Position numbers and translations under genes: made by a program. Shown in pieces: positions 43,480-51,736 of a DNA stretch of 64,000 nucleotides. The notes beneath the pieces were generated by a model that did no database searches, was not told the DNA's origin, and worked only from the letters and a program-made list of their open reading frames with translations. Where the stretch lies: NCBI GenBank assembly GCA_035275065.1, contig DATENM010000027.1:17498-81497 (forward strand), in the 5' to 3' direction. This DNA comes from Blastocatellia bacterium (GTDB taxonomy: Bacteria; Acidobacteriota; Blastocatellia; UBA7656). The first letter of the stretch is position 1. Each line of letters opens with the position of its first letter.

Positions 43480-43929
43480 ATGATGACCAGCTTGCTAAAA
43501 CTGCTGCCGCGGATGCTGCGCCAGGTCGGCGACTCAGCGGAAGCGCGACAGCAGGCCGCCTTTGCCGCCTGGACGGCGGTCGTCGGTAGCCAGGTCAGAA
43601 AAGTCACGGAGCCGCTGCGTATTGAGCGCAAGACGTTGATCGTCGCCGTCACCGATTACACCTGGCGCACGCAACTCGACCGCATCAAGGGGCAGGCGCT
43701 ATTTCGTCTCAATTCCCTGCTCGGCGCGCCGGTCATCACGGCCATCGAATTCGTCATTAACCCGGACAGCATACGCACTGTCGAGACGACAGCCGACAGC
43801 TTCCATTTTATTGCTCCCGAAAAAGCCGCACTGCCGCTGCGCGCCGACGCCGACCGCATCAGCAATCCCGAACTGCGCGACGCCTTCCTGCGCGCCGCCG
43901 GCAAATGCCTCGAAAGAAGAGAGAAATGA
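43480..43929 (+). CDS. DciA/DUF721-like protein
   Basis: 149 residues. The central region (VGDSAEARQQAAFAAWTAVVGSQVRKVTEPLRIERKTLIVAVTDYTWRTQL) matches the DUF721 pattern of DciA, the helicase operator that loads DnaB in most bacteria lacking DnaC/DnaI. It could equally be a non-replicative DUF721 paralogue, since it is not next to dnaA or dnaN. ATG at 43480 or 43483. Its stop overlaps the start of the ABC ATPase gene (ATGA), so the two are translationally coupled. Confidence 0.75.
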   Translation: MMTSLLKLLPRMLRQVGDSAEARQQAAFAAWTAVVGSQVRKVTEPLRIERKTLIVAVTDYTWRTQLDRIKGQALFRLNSLLGAPVITAIEFVINPDSIRTVETTADSFHFIAPEKAALPLRADADRISNPELRDAFLRAAGKCLERREK

Positions 43930-44873
43930 CCGCCCCAGAATCTGCCTGCGAAACGGTGATCGAAATCGCCGGACTCACCAAGGATTACGAAGTCGGGCTC
44001 TTTAAAAAGCGGCGCGTCCGCGCCCTCGACAACCTGACGTTGTCGGTTTGCCGCGGCGAGATATTCGGCTTCCTCGGCCCTAACGGCGCCGGCAAGACCA
44101 CAACCCTCAAGCTGCTGATGCGCTTGATCTACCCGACGAAGGGGACGGCGCACATCCTTGGCCACCCCATCGATGACGTCGCCACGCGCGCGCGCCTCGG
44201 CTACCTGCCCGAGAATCCTTACTTCTACGATTACCTTTCGGGGCGCGAGCTGCTTGAATACACCGGGGCGCTTTTCGGACTCGGAAAAACTGCGGCGCAT
44301 GAGCGCGCAAGCGAGTTGCTCGAACAGGTCCGCCTTGATAAAGACCGCGCAGACCGCCAGCTGCGCAAATACTCAAAGGGGATGCTCCAACGAATTGGCA
44401 TCGCCCAATCCCTGGTCAATGACCCCGAAGTTATTTTTATGGATGAGCCGATGTCGGGCCTCGATCCCATCGGCAGGCGTGAGATCCGCGACCTCTTACT
44501 TGAGCTCCGTCGCCAGAACAAGACGATCTTCTTCTCGTCACACATCCTCTCTGACGTCGAAATGCTCTGCGACCGGGCAGCCATCATGACTGCCGGCAAA
44601 TTGCTGCGCTGCGGCACCGTTGCAGAACTCACCACGCAGGACGACACCGCGCTTGAGCTCGTCGCCATAGGCATAGACTCTGCGACATTCGAAGCGCCCG
44701 CGAAATCAATCGCCTCCCTTTTATCGCTCAGCCCAACACCCAACGGCGTCCAGCTCATCATCCGTGATGAGGCCGACGTCGAAGGCACTCTGGCGCTGAT
44801 TCATCAACACGGCGGCCACCTCCTTTCAATCAACCCCAAACGGCGGACGCTTGAAGACATCTTTGCCGGATGA
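43926..44873 (+). CDS. ABC transporter ATP-binding protein
   Basis: 315 residues. Walker A GPNGAGKTT, signature YSKGM, Walker B VIFMDEPMSGLDP, and H-loop SSHILSDVE are intact; the N-terminal EVGLFKKRRVRALD and the C-terminal extension of about 80 residues are typical of the CcmA/NatA/YbhF group that works with ABC-2 permeases. No permease gene is adjacent; it lies between DUF721 and lolA. It starts at the ATG overlapping the DUF721 stop. Substrate unknown; it may energise an envelope or lipoprotein export step with a permease elsewhere. Confidence 0.9.
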   Translation: MTAPESACETVIEIAGLTKDYEVGLFKKRRVRALDNLTLSVCRGEIFGFLGPNGAGKTTTLKLLMRLIYPTKGTAHILGHPIDDVATRARLGYLPENPYFYDYLSGRELLEYTGALFGLGKTAAHERASELLEQVRLDKDRADRQLRKYSKGMLQRIGIAQSLVNDPEVIFMDEPMSGLDPIGRREIRDLLLELRRQNKTIFFSSHILSDVEMLCDRAAIMTAGKLLRCGTVAELTTQDDTALELVAIGIDSATFEAPAKSIASLLSLSPTPNGVQLIIRDEADVEGTLALIHQHGGHLLSINPKRRTLEDIFAG

Positions 44874-45027
44874 CCGCCACCCGCCTTATGCGATTGTCAA
44901 ACCATACATTGTCAGAGCAATTATCAAAGCGAAAGAAACAAAATCGCTGCTCCAACAATTGCCGCTCGAACATGGGATTGGGATCAAACTCCGAAAGCAT
45001 AAGCAGGAGAAGAAACAAACAATTCGG

Positions 45028-45042
45028 AAACGTTATCAGACG
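45028..45042 (-). repeat. GTCTGATAACGTTTC motif, copy 6
   Basis: GAAACGTTATCAGAC on the plus strand, identical over 15 nt to copies 1 and 2. It lies in the AT-richer 44874-45064 stretch between the ABC ATPase gene and the lolA domain start. Confidence 0.6.
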
Positions 45043-45064
45043 GTGGTCTGTTGCAGCCGCGGTC

Positions 45065-45739
45065 ATGAGAATTGGCTTGTATGCCATGCTAGCAACACTG
45101 GGCCCCCTGGCTACCGCTGCGCCGCCCTTGTTGAGCAGGCAAACGGCACCGAATCTCTCCGCCTTAATAGAAGGGTTGCAAAGCAAATACTCGCGCATGC
45201 AGGGACTCGCGGCGGATTTCACACAGGCCTATTTCGGCGCCGACGGGCGCGCCCTTCAAGAGTCCGGTCACCTTGTTCTCAAACGACCGGCGCGCGCGCG
45301 GTGGGAGTATACGCAGCCTGAGAGGAAACTCTTTCTTTCAGACGGCAAACAAATCTACTTTTATGTCCAAGGCGAGAAGCAGGCGACGGTGACCTCCGTC
45401 AAAGCCTCAGCCGACCCGCAGATTCCCTTCCTCTTTCTCCTCGGACGCGGCAACCTGCGGCGTGACTTTCAGCGCATCGAGCTGGCCGCCAATGAACACC
45501 CCGTTGATGCCGGCAACCTCGTGCTGCGGCTCGTCCCGAAACGCGCCCCCGATGAATTCAAGCAGCTCTTGGTCGAGGTCTCGCCCGCTTCGCTCGCCGT
45601 CCGCCGCATGGTGATCTTCGAGCGCAATGGCGCACGCATGGACTTCACCCTCTCGAATATCCGCGAGAATGTCGTCGCCCCCGAAAGCGATTTTCACTTC
45701 ACGCCGCCGCCCGGAGTGACGCTCCGCAAGGCGCAATAA
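45065..45739 (+). CDS. lolA: Outer-membrane lipoprotein carrier protein LolA
   Basis: Periplasmic chaperone that ferries lipoproteins from the inner to the outer membrane. From the ATG at 45065 the protein has 224 residues: signal peptide (IGLYAMLATLGPLATAAPP), then the LolA fold, with LAADFTQAYFG, SGHLVLKRPARARWEYTQPERKLFLSDGKQIYFY and the later RLVPKRAPDEFKQLLVEVSP strand pattern. The frame is open back to 44870 (ATGA overlap with the ABC gene), but that 65-residue extension is basic, AT-rich, unlike LolA, and would bury the signal peptide. No clear Shine-Dalgarno sequence precedes 45065, so the start is not certain. Confidence 0.85.
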   Translation: MRIGLYAMLATLGPLATAAPPLLSRQTAPNLSALIEGLQSKYSRMQGLAADFTQAYFGADGRALQESGHLVLKRPARARWEYTQPERKLFLSDGKQIYFYVQGEKQATVTSVKASADPQIPFLFLLGRGNLRRDFQRIELAANEHPVDAGNLVLRLVPKRAPDEFKQLLVEVSPASLAVRRMVIFERNGARMDFTLSNIRENVVAPESDFHFTPPPGVTLRKAQ

Positions 45740-45822
45740 TAAGTCTCGGGGATCAGCCGATTCGGCCAGTTATTTGAAGCGGCGGCGCTCTGCGCGACTG
45801 CCGCCCGCGGCGGATTCTCGCC

Positions 45823-46305
45823 TCATTGGGTCTTCAGACTATAGACCTCTATGGTCATGTCTTGAAGCTCGTCGGGGTTGGGGATAGGTTCAAAGGAAAG
45901 GTCAAGCCGCGCCGATTGCCCCGGGCCGAGCGGCTCGCGCAGCGTCGGGATGACCGTGATGAGCTTTTCTTTGACGACCTGCGCGTTCATATCTATCGCC
46001 GCCATACGCATCTGTAGCCCATTTATCGTTCGATTGCCGGCGTTTTCTAACGTAAAGATGAATCGCCCATAAAAGACGTTCAGCCGCTCGCCCTTGCGCT
46101 TCTCAATGCCGCTCACTTTTACCGAACCGATGTAGGAATCGAATTCCGGCGTTCCCGCGCGGGCGAATTCCAGCGGCGCTTGCTTCTTGCTCATCGAGGT
46201 CACGATGACGACCAGCGCGATCACGGCGAGGACCGCGATGCCGCTCATCAGCATGATCATTCGCGAACGATCTTTCTCGACCTTTCCGGCCGGTTGCTCA
46301 AACAT
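45823..46305 (-). CDS. Single-pass membrane protein with periplasmic beta domain (DUF2393/FxLYD-like)
   Basis: 160 residues: a short cytoplasmic N-terminus, a membrane helix (MIMLMSGIAVLAVIALVVIVTS, about 18-40), then a beta-sandwich-like domain with FTLENAGNRTINGLQMRMAAID and LGPGQSARLDLSFEPI, a pattern of FxLYD/DUF2393-type extracytoplasmic domains. Function unknown. The start is ATG at 46305, with GGGAGAAGGA upstream. It lies 36 nt downstream of the tldE-like gene and may share its transcript. Confidence 0.75.
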   Translation of the reverse strand: MFEQPAGKVEKDRSRMIMLMSGIAVLAVIALVVIVTSMSKKQAPLEFARAGTPEFDSYIGSVKVSGIEKRKGERLNVFYGRFIFTLENAGNRTINGLQMRMAAIDMNAQVVKEKLITVIPTLREPLGPGQSARLDLSFEPIPNPDELQDMTIEVYSLKTQ

Positions 46306-46341
46306 GTCATCCTTCTCCCAACGGTCGCCGCTGGCCTGCAA

Positions 46342-47733
46342 TCAGGCGCTGATCGTCATCCGGTCAATTAACAGCGTCGGCGCGGCGACACTGCCGCGAA
46401 AGTCCAGGTCGTTACCGATCATCTCGATGCCGCGTAGCATCTCTTTAAGATTGCCCGCGACCGTCACCCCCTGGACCGCGAAAGTCAGCTCGCCGTCTTC
46501 GATCCACAATCCGCCCGCCGAACGTGAATAATCGCCGGTGACGATGTTGACGCCATGGCCGATCATCTCTGTCAGGTAGAACCCGCGGCCAACCGACTTA
46601 ATGATCTCCGCGGGGCTGTGGGCGCCGGCTTCGACATAGAGGTTGCCGGCATCCACCGTTGGCGCCCCGACCAGTCCCCTTGCCGCATTGCCGGTTGATT
46701 GCAGCCCCAGCTTACGCGCCGTATAGCTGTTCAGTAAGTAAGACTCCAATCGCCCCTGTCGGATCAACGCCGTGCGCCGCGTCGGCAGCCCCTCGCCATC
46801 GAAGGGTCTTGAGCCGAGCCCGCCCTTCATTCTTCCATCATCAACGACCGTCAATTGCGGGCTGGCCACCTCTTCGCCGAGCTGGCCGGCCAGAAAGCTC
46901 GCCCGGCGGAAGATCGATTCGCCTGAAACCGCCTCGAAAATACTCCCCAGCAGGCTCGCCGCCATGCTGGGGTCGAAGACCACAGGCACCCTCTGCGTCG
47001 GTACGCTGCGGCCATTCAATTTGCGTAAGGTCCGCTGCGCGGCGACGCGGCCAATCGCTTCGGGCTCGGCCATGTCTTTGAGCCGCCGCCGCGCGTCGTA
47101 CCAGTAATCCCTCTGCATTCGCCCCTGGTCGTCAACCGCCACCGGCACCGTCGACAGGCTGATCAACGTCCCCTCGTATTCGCCCGCAAAACCGAGCGAA
47201 TTGGCCAGCACCACCGTGCTGCGCGCCGTCTCCAGGCCGCCGCCGTCGAAGTTGACGATGCGCTCGCTAGAGGCTTGCGCCGCGCGCTCGGCCGCAAGCG
47301 CCATCTCGATCTTCTCTTCGGTGGTTAATTGCTCGACCGCTTCATCGTAGATATCCAGGTCGGGCCATTGGCGCGCAAAATCGCCGGCTTCAGGCAATCC
47401 CGCGCTCTCGTCCACGGACGCCGCCCGCGCCAGCTCGATGGCTTCATCGAGCAGCCCCAACACGGCTTCTCTGGAAAAATCCGAGCAAGACACCGAAGCC
47501 TGCTGTCCAGCGATGAGGACTCTCAGGCCCAGGCCATGATCTACTGATTCCTTGATCTTTTCGACTTCGCCGAGGCGAACACTGACCGCAAACTCTTTGC
47601 GGCGACTCATCACCACTTCGGCGGCGCTGGCGCCGCGCCTGACCGCTTCTTCGGCCAGCTCCTGCGCCGCCTCTTTCATCAACTCGAATCGCATCTTTGT
47701 AGCCAGAGCCGCTTGCCGGCCGTCGGCGGGCAT
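46342..47733 (-). CDS. pmbA: TldE/PmbA family metalloprotease subunit
   Basis: 463 residues (about 450 from the alternative ATG at 47694). It is the non-metal-binding partner of the TldD/TldE heterodimer, which degrades unfolded peptides and, in enterobacteria, processes microcin B17 and CcdA. Family features include ESVDHGLGLRVLIAGQQASVSCSDFS, FDPSMAASLLGSIFEAVSGESIFRRASFLAG and GDYSRSAGGLWIEDGELTFAVQGVTVAGNL. It lacks the HExxxH motif, as expected of TldE. Its ATG at 47733 directly follows the tldD stop, so the two genes are coupled. Confidence 0.92.
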   Translation of the reverse strand: MPADGRQAALATKMRFELMKEAAQELAEEAVRRGASAAEVVMSRRKEFAVSVRLGEVEKIKESVDHGLGLRVLIAGQQASVSCSDFSREAVLGLLDEAIELARAASVDESAGLPEAGDFARQWPDLDIYDEAVEQLTTEEKIEMALAAERAAQASSERIVNFDGGGLETARSTVVLANSLGFAGEYEGTLISLSTVPVAVDDQGRMQRDYWYDARRRLKDMAEPEAIGRVAAQRTLRKLNGRSVPTQRVPVVFDPSMAASLLGSIFEAVSGESIFRRASFLAGQLGEEVASPQLTVVDDGRMKGGLGSRPFDGEGLPTRRTALIRQGRLESYLLNSYTARKLGLQSTGNAARGLVGAPTVDAGNLYVEAGAHSPAEIIKSVGRGFYLTEMIGHGVNIVTGDYSRSAGGLWIEDGELTFAVQGVTVAGNLKEMLRGIEMIGNDLDFRGSVAAPTLLIDRMTISA

Positions 47734-49170
47734 CTATGCGCGTGTGCCGCCGACCGTCATCTCACTGATCTTGATCGTCGGCAGGCCAACGCCAACTGGA
47801 ATCATCTGGCCTTCCTTGCCGCATATGCCGACGCCGAGGTCGAGCTCCAGGTCATTGCCAACCGCCGTGACCTGCTTGAGCGCTTCCGGACCATTCCCCC
47901 TGAGCGTCGCGCCGCGCACAGGCGCCGTCACCTTGCCGTCTTCAATCAGGTAAGCCTCCGAGGCAGAAAAAGCAAACTCGCCGTTGGTGATATCAACCTG
48001 GCCGCCGCCGAATTGCACGGCGTATAACCCGCGCCTCACTGAGCGGATAATCTCTCGCGGGTCGCTGTCGCCCGCCAGCATGAAGGTGTTGGTCATTCGC
48101 GGCAGAGGGATGTGCTTATAGCTCTGTCGCCGCCCGTTCCCGGTTGCCGCATTGCCCATCAATTCGGCATTCAAGTGGTCGCTCAGATAGCCGCGCAGAA
48201 TGCCGTCTTCGATCAACACCGTGCGCTCGGTCGGCTGGCCCTCATCATCAACGTTGAGCGAGCCGCGCCGCCCCGGAAGCGTGCCGTCATCAACCACCGT
48301 GCATAATTCCGAAGCGACGCGCTCGCCCAGCCTGCCGGTGAATGCCGAAGAGCCTTTGCGGTTGAAATCCGATTCCAGCCCGTGGCCGACGGCTTCATGC
48401 AGCAGAATCCCCGGCCAGCCCGGCCCCAGCACCACTTCCATCGTTCCCGCGGGGGCCGGCACCGCTTCGAGCTGGATGATCGCCTGCGCCGCGACCGTCT
48501 GCGCCATCGCCTGAGGCGTCAACGCGCCTTCGAAGAATTCGATGCCGACGCGCCCGCCGCCGCCGCCGCGCCCCGCCTGCCGGTTGCCATCGTCGTCGGC
48601 AATGCAAGTCATCCCCATGCGCGCCAGCGGCTGCACGTCACCCACGAGCCGCCCGTCGGAGGTCGCGATCATCACGTACTTCATCTCGTCGTGGACGCCA
48701 ACCTGCACCTCGCGAATGCGCCGGTCAAAAGCCCGCGCCGCTTCATCGGCCTGCCTCAGCAGCTCGATCTTGCGGCCCAGCTCGACTGAAGAGAGCGGCG
48801 CCTGCACGTCGTAGAGGTCGCGCGCCATCGGCGTCGCGTTGACGCCAATCTGTTCATTCGTCCCCGTGCCGCGGGCGATGAAGCTCGCCGTCAGCGCCGC
48901 CTGGCCTATCGTGTCAAAGGCAATCTCCGCCGTATAGGCATAGCCGGTCTTCTCGCCTGCGATGACACGCACGCCGACACCCTGAGCGACAGATCGGGCG
49001 GTTGATTTGATGATGCGCTCTTCGAGCGCCACACTGTTATTGACGCGGTATTCGAAATAAAGATCGGCGTAATCGCCGCCACGCGCCAACGCCGTTGCCA
49101 GCAGGCCTTCGATCTGCCCGACGGTCAGCCCAAAGCGCGAGAGGAAAAAGCGGATTGCATCGTTGGCCAT
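47734..49170 (-). CDS. tldD: TldD metalloprotease subunit
   Basis: 478 residues. The zinc motif HExxxH is present in LLHEAVGHGLESDFNRKGSSAF, followed by the conserved GRLGERVAS and the C-terminal EAYLIEDGKVTAPVRGATLRGNG. With the adjacent TldE it forms the active protease, cutting unstructured peptides that thread into the channel. No ribosomally made peptide precursor was recognised nearby. First gene of a likely tldD-tldE(-45823) unit on the minus strand. Confidence 0.94.
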   Translation of the reverse strand: MANDAIRFFLSRFGLTVGQIEGLLATALARGGDYADLYFEYRVNNSVALEERIIKSTARSVAQGVGVRVIAGEKTGYAYTAEIAFDTIGQAALTASFIARGTGTNEQIGVNATPMARDLYDVQAPLSSVELGRKIELLRQADEAARAFDRRIREVQVGVHDEMKYVMIATSDGRLVGDVQPLARMGMTCIADDDGNRQAGRGGGGGRVGIEFFEGALTPQAMAQTVAAQAIIQLEAVPAPAGTMEVVLGPGWPGILLHEAVGHGLESDFNRKGSSAFTGRLGERVASELCTVVDDGTLPGRRGSLNVDDEGQPTERTVLIEDGILRGYLSDHLNAELMGNAATGNGRRQSYKHIPLPRMTNTFMLAGDSDPREIIRSVRRGLYAVQFGGGQVDITNGEFAFSASEAYLIEDGKVTAPVRGATLRGNGPEALKQVTAVGNDLELDLGVGICGKEGQMIPVGVGLPTIKISEMTVGGTRA

Positions 49171-49182
49171 TTTTAGATTTTG

Positions 49183-49322
49183 GATTTTAGATTTTCATAG
49201 CTTGGCGCTACGCGCCGGCGATTTTGGATTAAGGAATATTCAGATAAATGACCGGCTCTATTCTGCCAATCTAAAATCCAAAATCGCCGGCGCGTAGCGC
49301 CAAGCTATGAAAATCTAAAATC
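49183..49322. repeat. Element with 48-bp perfect inverted repeats (copy 2 of the CCAAAAT family)
   Basis: Arms 49183-49230 and 49275-49322 are perfect reverse complements. Each arm contains the GC hairpin CGCCGGCGCG-AGCGCC, then AAGCTATGAAAATC, and heptad AATC(C/T)AAA words. The same module, with few changes, forms the right half of the 15209-15349 element. It lies between menG and tldD and ends 4 nt beyond the menG stop. Confidence 0.9.
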
Positions 49323-49325
49323 GAG

Positions 49326-50051
49326 CTAGGGTTTGTCGCCCAGATGAACCGCGGCAACGCCACCAAAAAGATTGTAATAGTTGACGCCCGAAAAACCAAC
49401 CGCACGCATCATCGCCGCCAGCCGCTGCTGATCGGGAAATTGCTGCACCGATTCCGGAAGGTATTGATAGGCGAATGACGAGCCGCTGACGGCGTTGCCG
49501 ATGCGCGGCAGAATTTTCAAGAAGTAGAATTGGAAGAGCTGTCGGAAGACTGGCACCACAGGCCGCGAGCATTCTAAGACCGCCGCCCGCCCGCCCGGTT
49601 TGAGCAGGCGGAAGATTTCTTGCAAGCCGCCTTCGACGCTCTCCAGATTCCTCAGGCCGAAGCCGATTGTCACCACATCGAAAGACGCATCGGCAAACGG
49701 CACATTTAGCGCATCGGCTTCGATGATCGAAACGGTTCGCGCCGATGATTTCACCTTTCGCAGACTGATCCGCAACATCGGGTGGCAGAAATCAACCCCG
49801 CAGGTCTCCGCCAGTCGCCCGAGCTCTAGCGCCAGGTCACCCGTGCCACAACAGAGGTCGAGGGCTACCGACCGCGGGCCCTCTAAGCGGTCGGCCACAC
49901 GCCTGACCACGGACCGCCGCCAGCGTTTATCGATATTCAGCGAGAGCGCGTGATTGAGGAGATCGTAGCGCGGCGCAATCTCTGCGAACATCTGTCGGAC
50001 ACGCGCCGCCTTGCCCGACGCCTCTGGTTTGGAAGGTTGAGATGGAGTCAT
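49326..50051 (-). CDS. menG: Demethylmenaquinone methyltransferase (MenG/UbiE family)
   Basis: 241 residues. The UbiE/MenG signature is strong: MFAEIAPRYDLLNHALSLNIDKRWRR, ALDLCCGTGDLALELG (SAM motif I), VDFCHPML, GFGLRNLES and AVLECSRP. Methylates demethylmenaquinone in the last step of menaquinone synthesis. Its start codon is embedded in a 16-bp palindrome (50047-50062 and 50078-50093), so a hairpin could cover the AUG. Cytoplasmic, membrane-associated substrate. Confidence 0.93.
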   Translation of the reverse strand: MTPSQPSKPEASGKAARVRQMFAEIAPRYDLLNHALSLNIDKRWRRSVVRRVADRLEGPRSVALDLCCGTGDLALELGRLAETCGVDFCHPMLRISLRKVKSSARTVSIIEADALNVPFADASFDVVTIGFGLRNLESVEGGLQEIFRLLKPGGRAAVLECSRPVVPVFRQLFQFYFLKILPRIGNAVSGSSFAYQYLPESVQQFPDQQRLAAMMRAVGFSGVNYYNLFGGVAAVHLGDKP

Positions 50052-50093
50052 TTGTCATCGGCCATTCGCCATCCTCTGCCGATGACAAATGAC
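50047..50093. repeat. Heptad palindrome covering the menG start codon
   Basis: Perfect 16-bp arms (50047-50062 and 50078-50093), with 7-nt word steps (GTCATTT GTCATCG GCCATTC GCCATCC). The menG ATG is at 50051-50049 on the minus strand, inside the left arm. Confidence 0.85.
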
Positions 50094-50116
50094 AACAGAG
50101 ATCGCCTCCTGCAAGG

Positions 50117-51499
50117 TCAACGCAGCAACGTCACCGTGCCGAGTTGCTTCGCATCGGCCTCGAGGCGCGCCGCAGGGCCACTGATGGCGACGACCAGACC
50201 GGCTGGCTTGAGGTATTCGCGCGCCGCCGCCTGGATGTCAGCCGCCGTCACCGCATTAACCCTCTCGGCGTAACGCAGTAGATAGTCGCGCCCCAGCCCG
50301 TAGCTTTCGATGTCGAGAATGACGTCACCGAGCGCGGCGTTGTTGCGCAGGCGCTCGCCCATCGCCGCGATCATTCGAGACTTCGCCGCCTCAACCTGTT
50401 CGAGCGACGGCGGCGCCGCTTGCAGGCGCGCCATCAGTTGGGTCACGCTTTTAACGTTTTCAATCAGCTTGTCGGCAGGCCCATTGACTTCGACGATCAG
50501 CGGCCCTGCGAGCACGCGGGCCTCTGCCTTCGCCGTGGCGCCGAGGTTGGCCTGCGCCAGAAGCTGATTGAAGATGTCAACCGCCATCATCGCGGCGAAG
50601 TAATCCGCGGCGCGGCGCGATACGCCCGTCAATGTCATTAACGCATGGCCTTCGGCGGCTTCCGGGCGATCAGCCAGCAGGACGCGATTCGCGCCCGCCG
50701 CTTCCGAGCGGCGAAAATTCGGCGGCACCACATCGCCCTTCTTCCAGGCCCCAAGACGTGCGCGCGCCAGCCGCGTCACCTGTTCGGCGGCGGCATCGCC
50801 TTCGACCAGCAGCTGGGCGTTGTTGGCGATGTAAAAGCGCGAGTAGAAGTTGAGCAGGTCAGCCCGCCCGATCTGCGCCAGCGACTCGGCGGTGCCGGCA
50901 AGCGGTCGCCCATACGGGTGGCTGCCATAAACCGCTTCGAGCGCCTTGCGCCGCAGCCATTCGTTTCGATCAGCCGCTTCCTCCTTGACCGCATTGACAC
51001 GCTGAGCCTTCAAGGCATCAAGCTCTTTTTGATCGAACGCCGGCGCGACCAGCAAGCGACTTAACAGGTCGAACATGCCGTCGAGGTCATTGGGCGGGCC
51101 GCTGATTACAATATCCGTGTTATCCCAGCCGACCGTCACCCTGACGGTGAGGCCGAGCTGCTCGACCGTCTCGCTGACGTTTTTCGCCGCCAGGCCGCCG
51201 CCGCCGCGCAGCAACATTCCCGCCGTAATGTCTGCGAGCCCGGCCTTTCCGGCCAGATCGAACAGGCCGCCGCTGTTAATTCGCATGCGCAAGGTCACAC
51301 TGCCGCTGCCGGGCTGCTCAATAACGATCAATTGAAGCCCGTTGAGCAAGGAATCCCGTTTGGCAATCGGGAGGACGAATGGCGATGACTGCGCGGGCTG
51401 ACTCCCCTGCCCTGAAGGCTTCTCTGCGGCTCGCAATGAGCCGGATACGAACAGACTGAGAACCAACGACCCCACAACTGCAAACTTCCGCTTCAGCAA
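50117..51499 (-). CDS. M16 peptidase-like protein lacking the zinc motif
   Basis: About 460 residues: signal peptide (FAVVGSLVLSLFVSGSLRAA), then two M16/LuxS-fold halves. Where active M16 enzymes have HxxEH, this protein reads KAGLADITAGMLLRGG, so both zinc histidines and the catalytic Glu are gone; it should be a non-catalytic subunit. The C-terminal-half family segment (RSEAAGANRVLLADRPEAAEGHALMTLTG) is retained. Active partners usually lie next door but none is in this window. The TTG at 51499, behind GGAGG (5-nt spacing), is the best start; the TTG at 51511 overlaps that ribosome site. Confidence 0.85.
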   Translation of the reverse strand: MLKRKFAVVGSLVLSLFVSGSLRAAEKPSGQGSQPAQSSPFVLPIAKRDSLLNGLQLIVIEQPGSGSVTLRMRINSGGLFDLAGKAGLADITAGMLLRGGGGLAAKNVSETVEQLGLTVRVTVGWDNTDIVISGPPNDLDGMFDLLSRLLVAPAFDQKELDALKAQRVNAVKEEAADRNEWLRRKALEAVYGSHPYGRPLAGTAESLAQIGRADLLNFYSRFYIANNAQLLVEGDAAAEQVTRLARARLGAWKKGDVVPPNFRRSEAAGANRVLLADRPEAAEGHALMTLTGVSRRAADYFAAMMAVDIFNQLLAQANLGATAKAEARVLAGPLIVEVNGPADKLIENVKSVTQLMARLQAAPPSLEQVEAAKSRMIAAMGERLRNNAALGDVILDIESYGLGRDYLLRYAERVNAVTAADIQAAAREYLKPAGLVVAISGPAARLEADAKQLGTVTLLR

Positions 51500-51736
51500 A
51501 GAAACCTCCAACTTGTGCCCTTAAGATTTTGCATTTGAGTGTAGCGATGAACTATAGAGACCGTCAACCATCTATGCTATACTCGCCCCTGTTGCCCCCT
51601 GCCGAAGTCGGTGATCGCTATGGTCCGATTACCCACTTCCGTTGTCCTGATTTAACCACTACGACTATTTGGCGACGGCGCGAGCCGGTCGTCCGCCTGC
51701 GGCCCCCGCAGACGAATCACCGGAGACAGAGAACTC
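51500..51736. other. Divergent gap without recognised gene
   Basis: About 235 nt between the M16 homologue and the zinc-ribbon gene. No RNA gene, repeat or clear promoter pair was recognised; a TATACTC near 51573 is a possible -10 box without a good -35. Confidence 0.4.

Noticed and set aside
44870..45064. 65-residue N-terminal extension of LolA
   Set aside because: Codon use is unlike neighbouring genes, the segment is basic without family similarity, and it would displace the signal peptide; it also contains motif copy 6.
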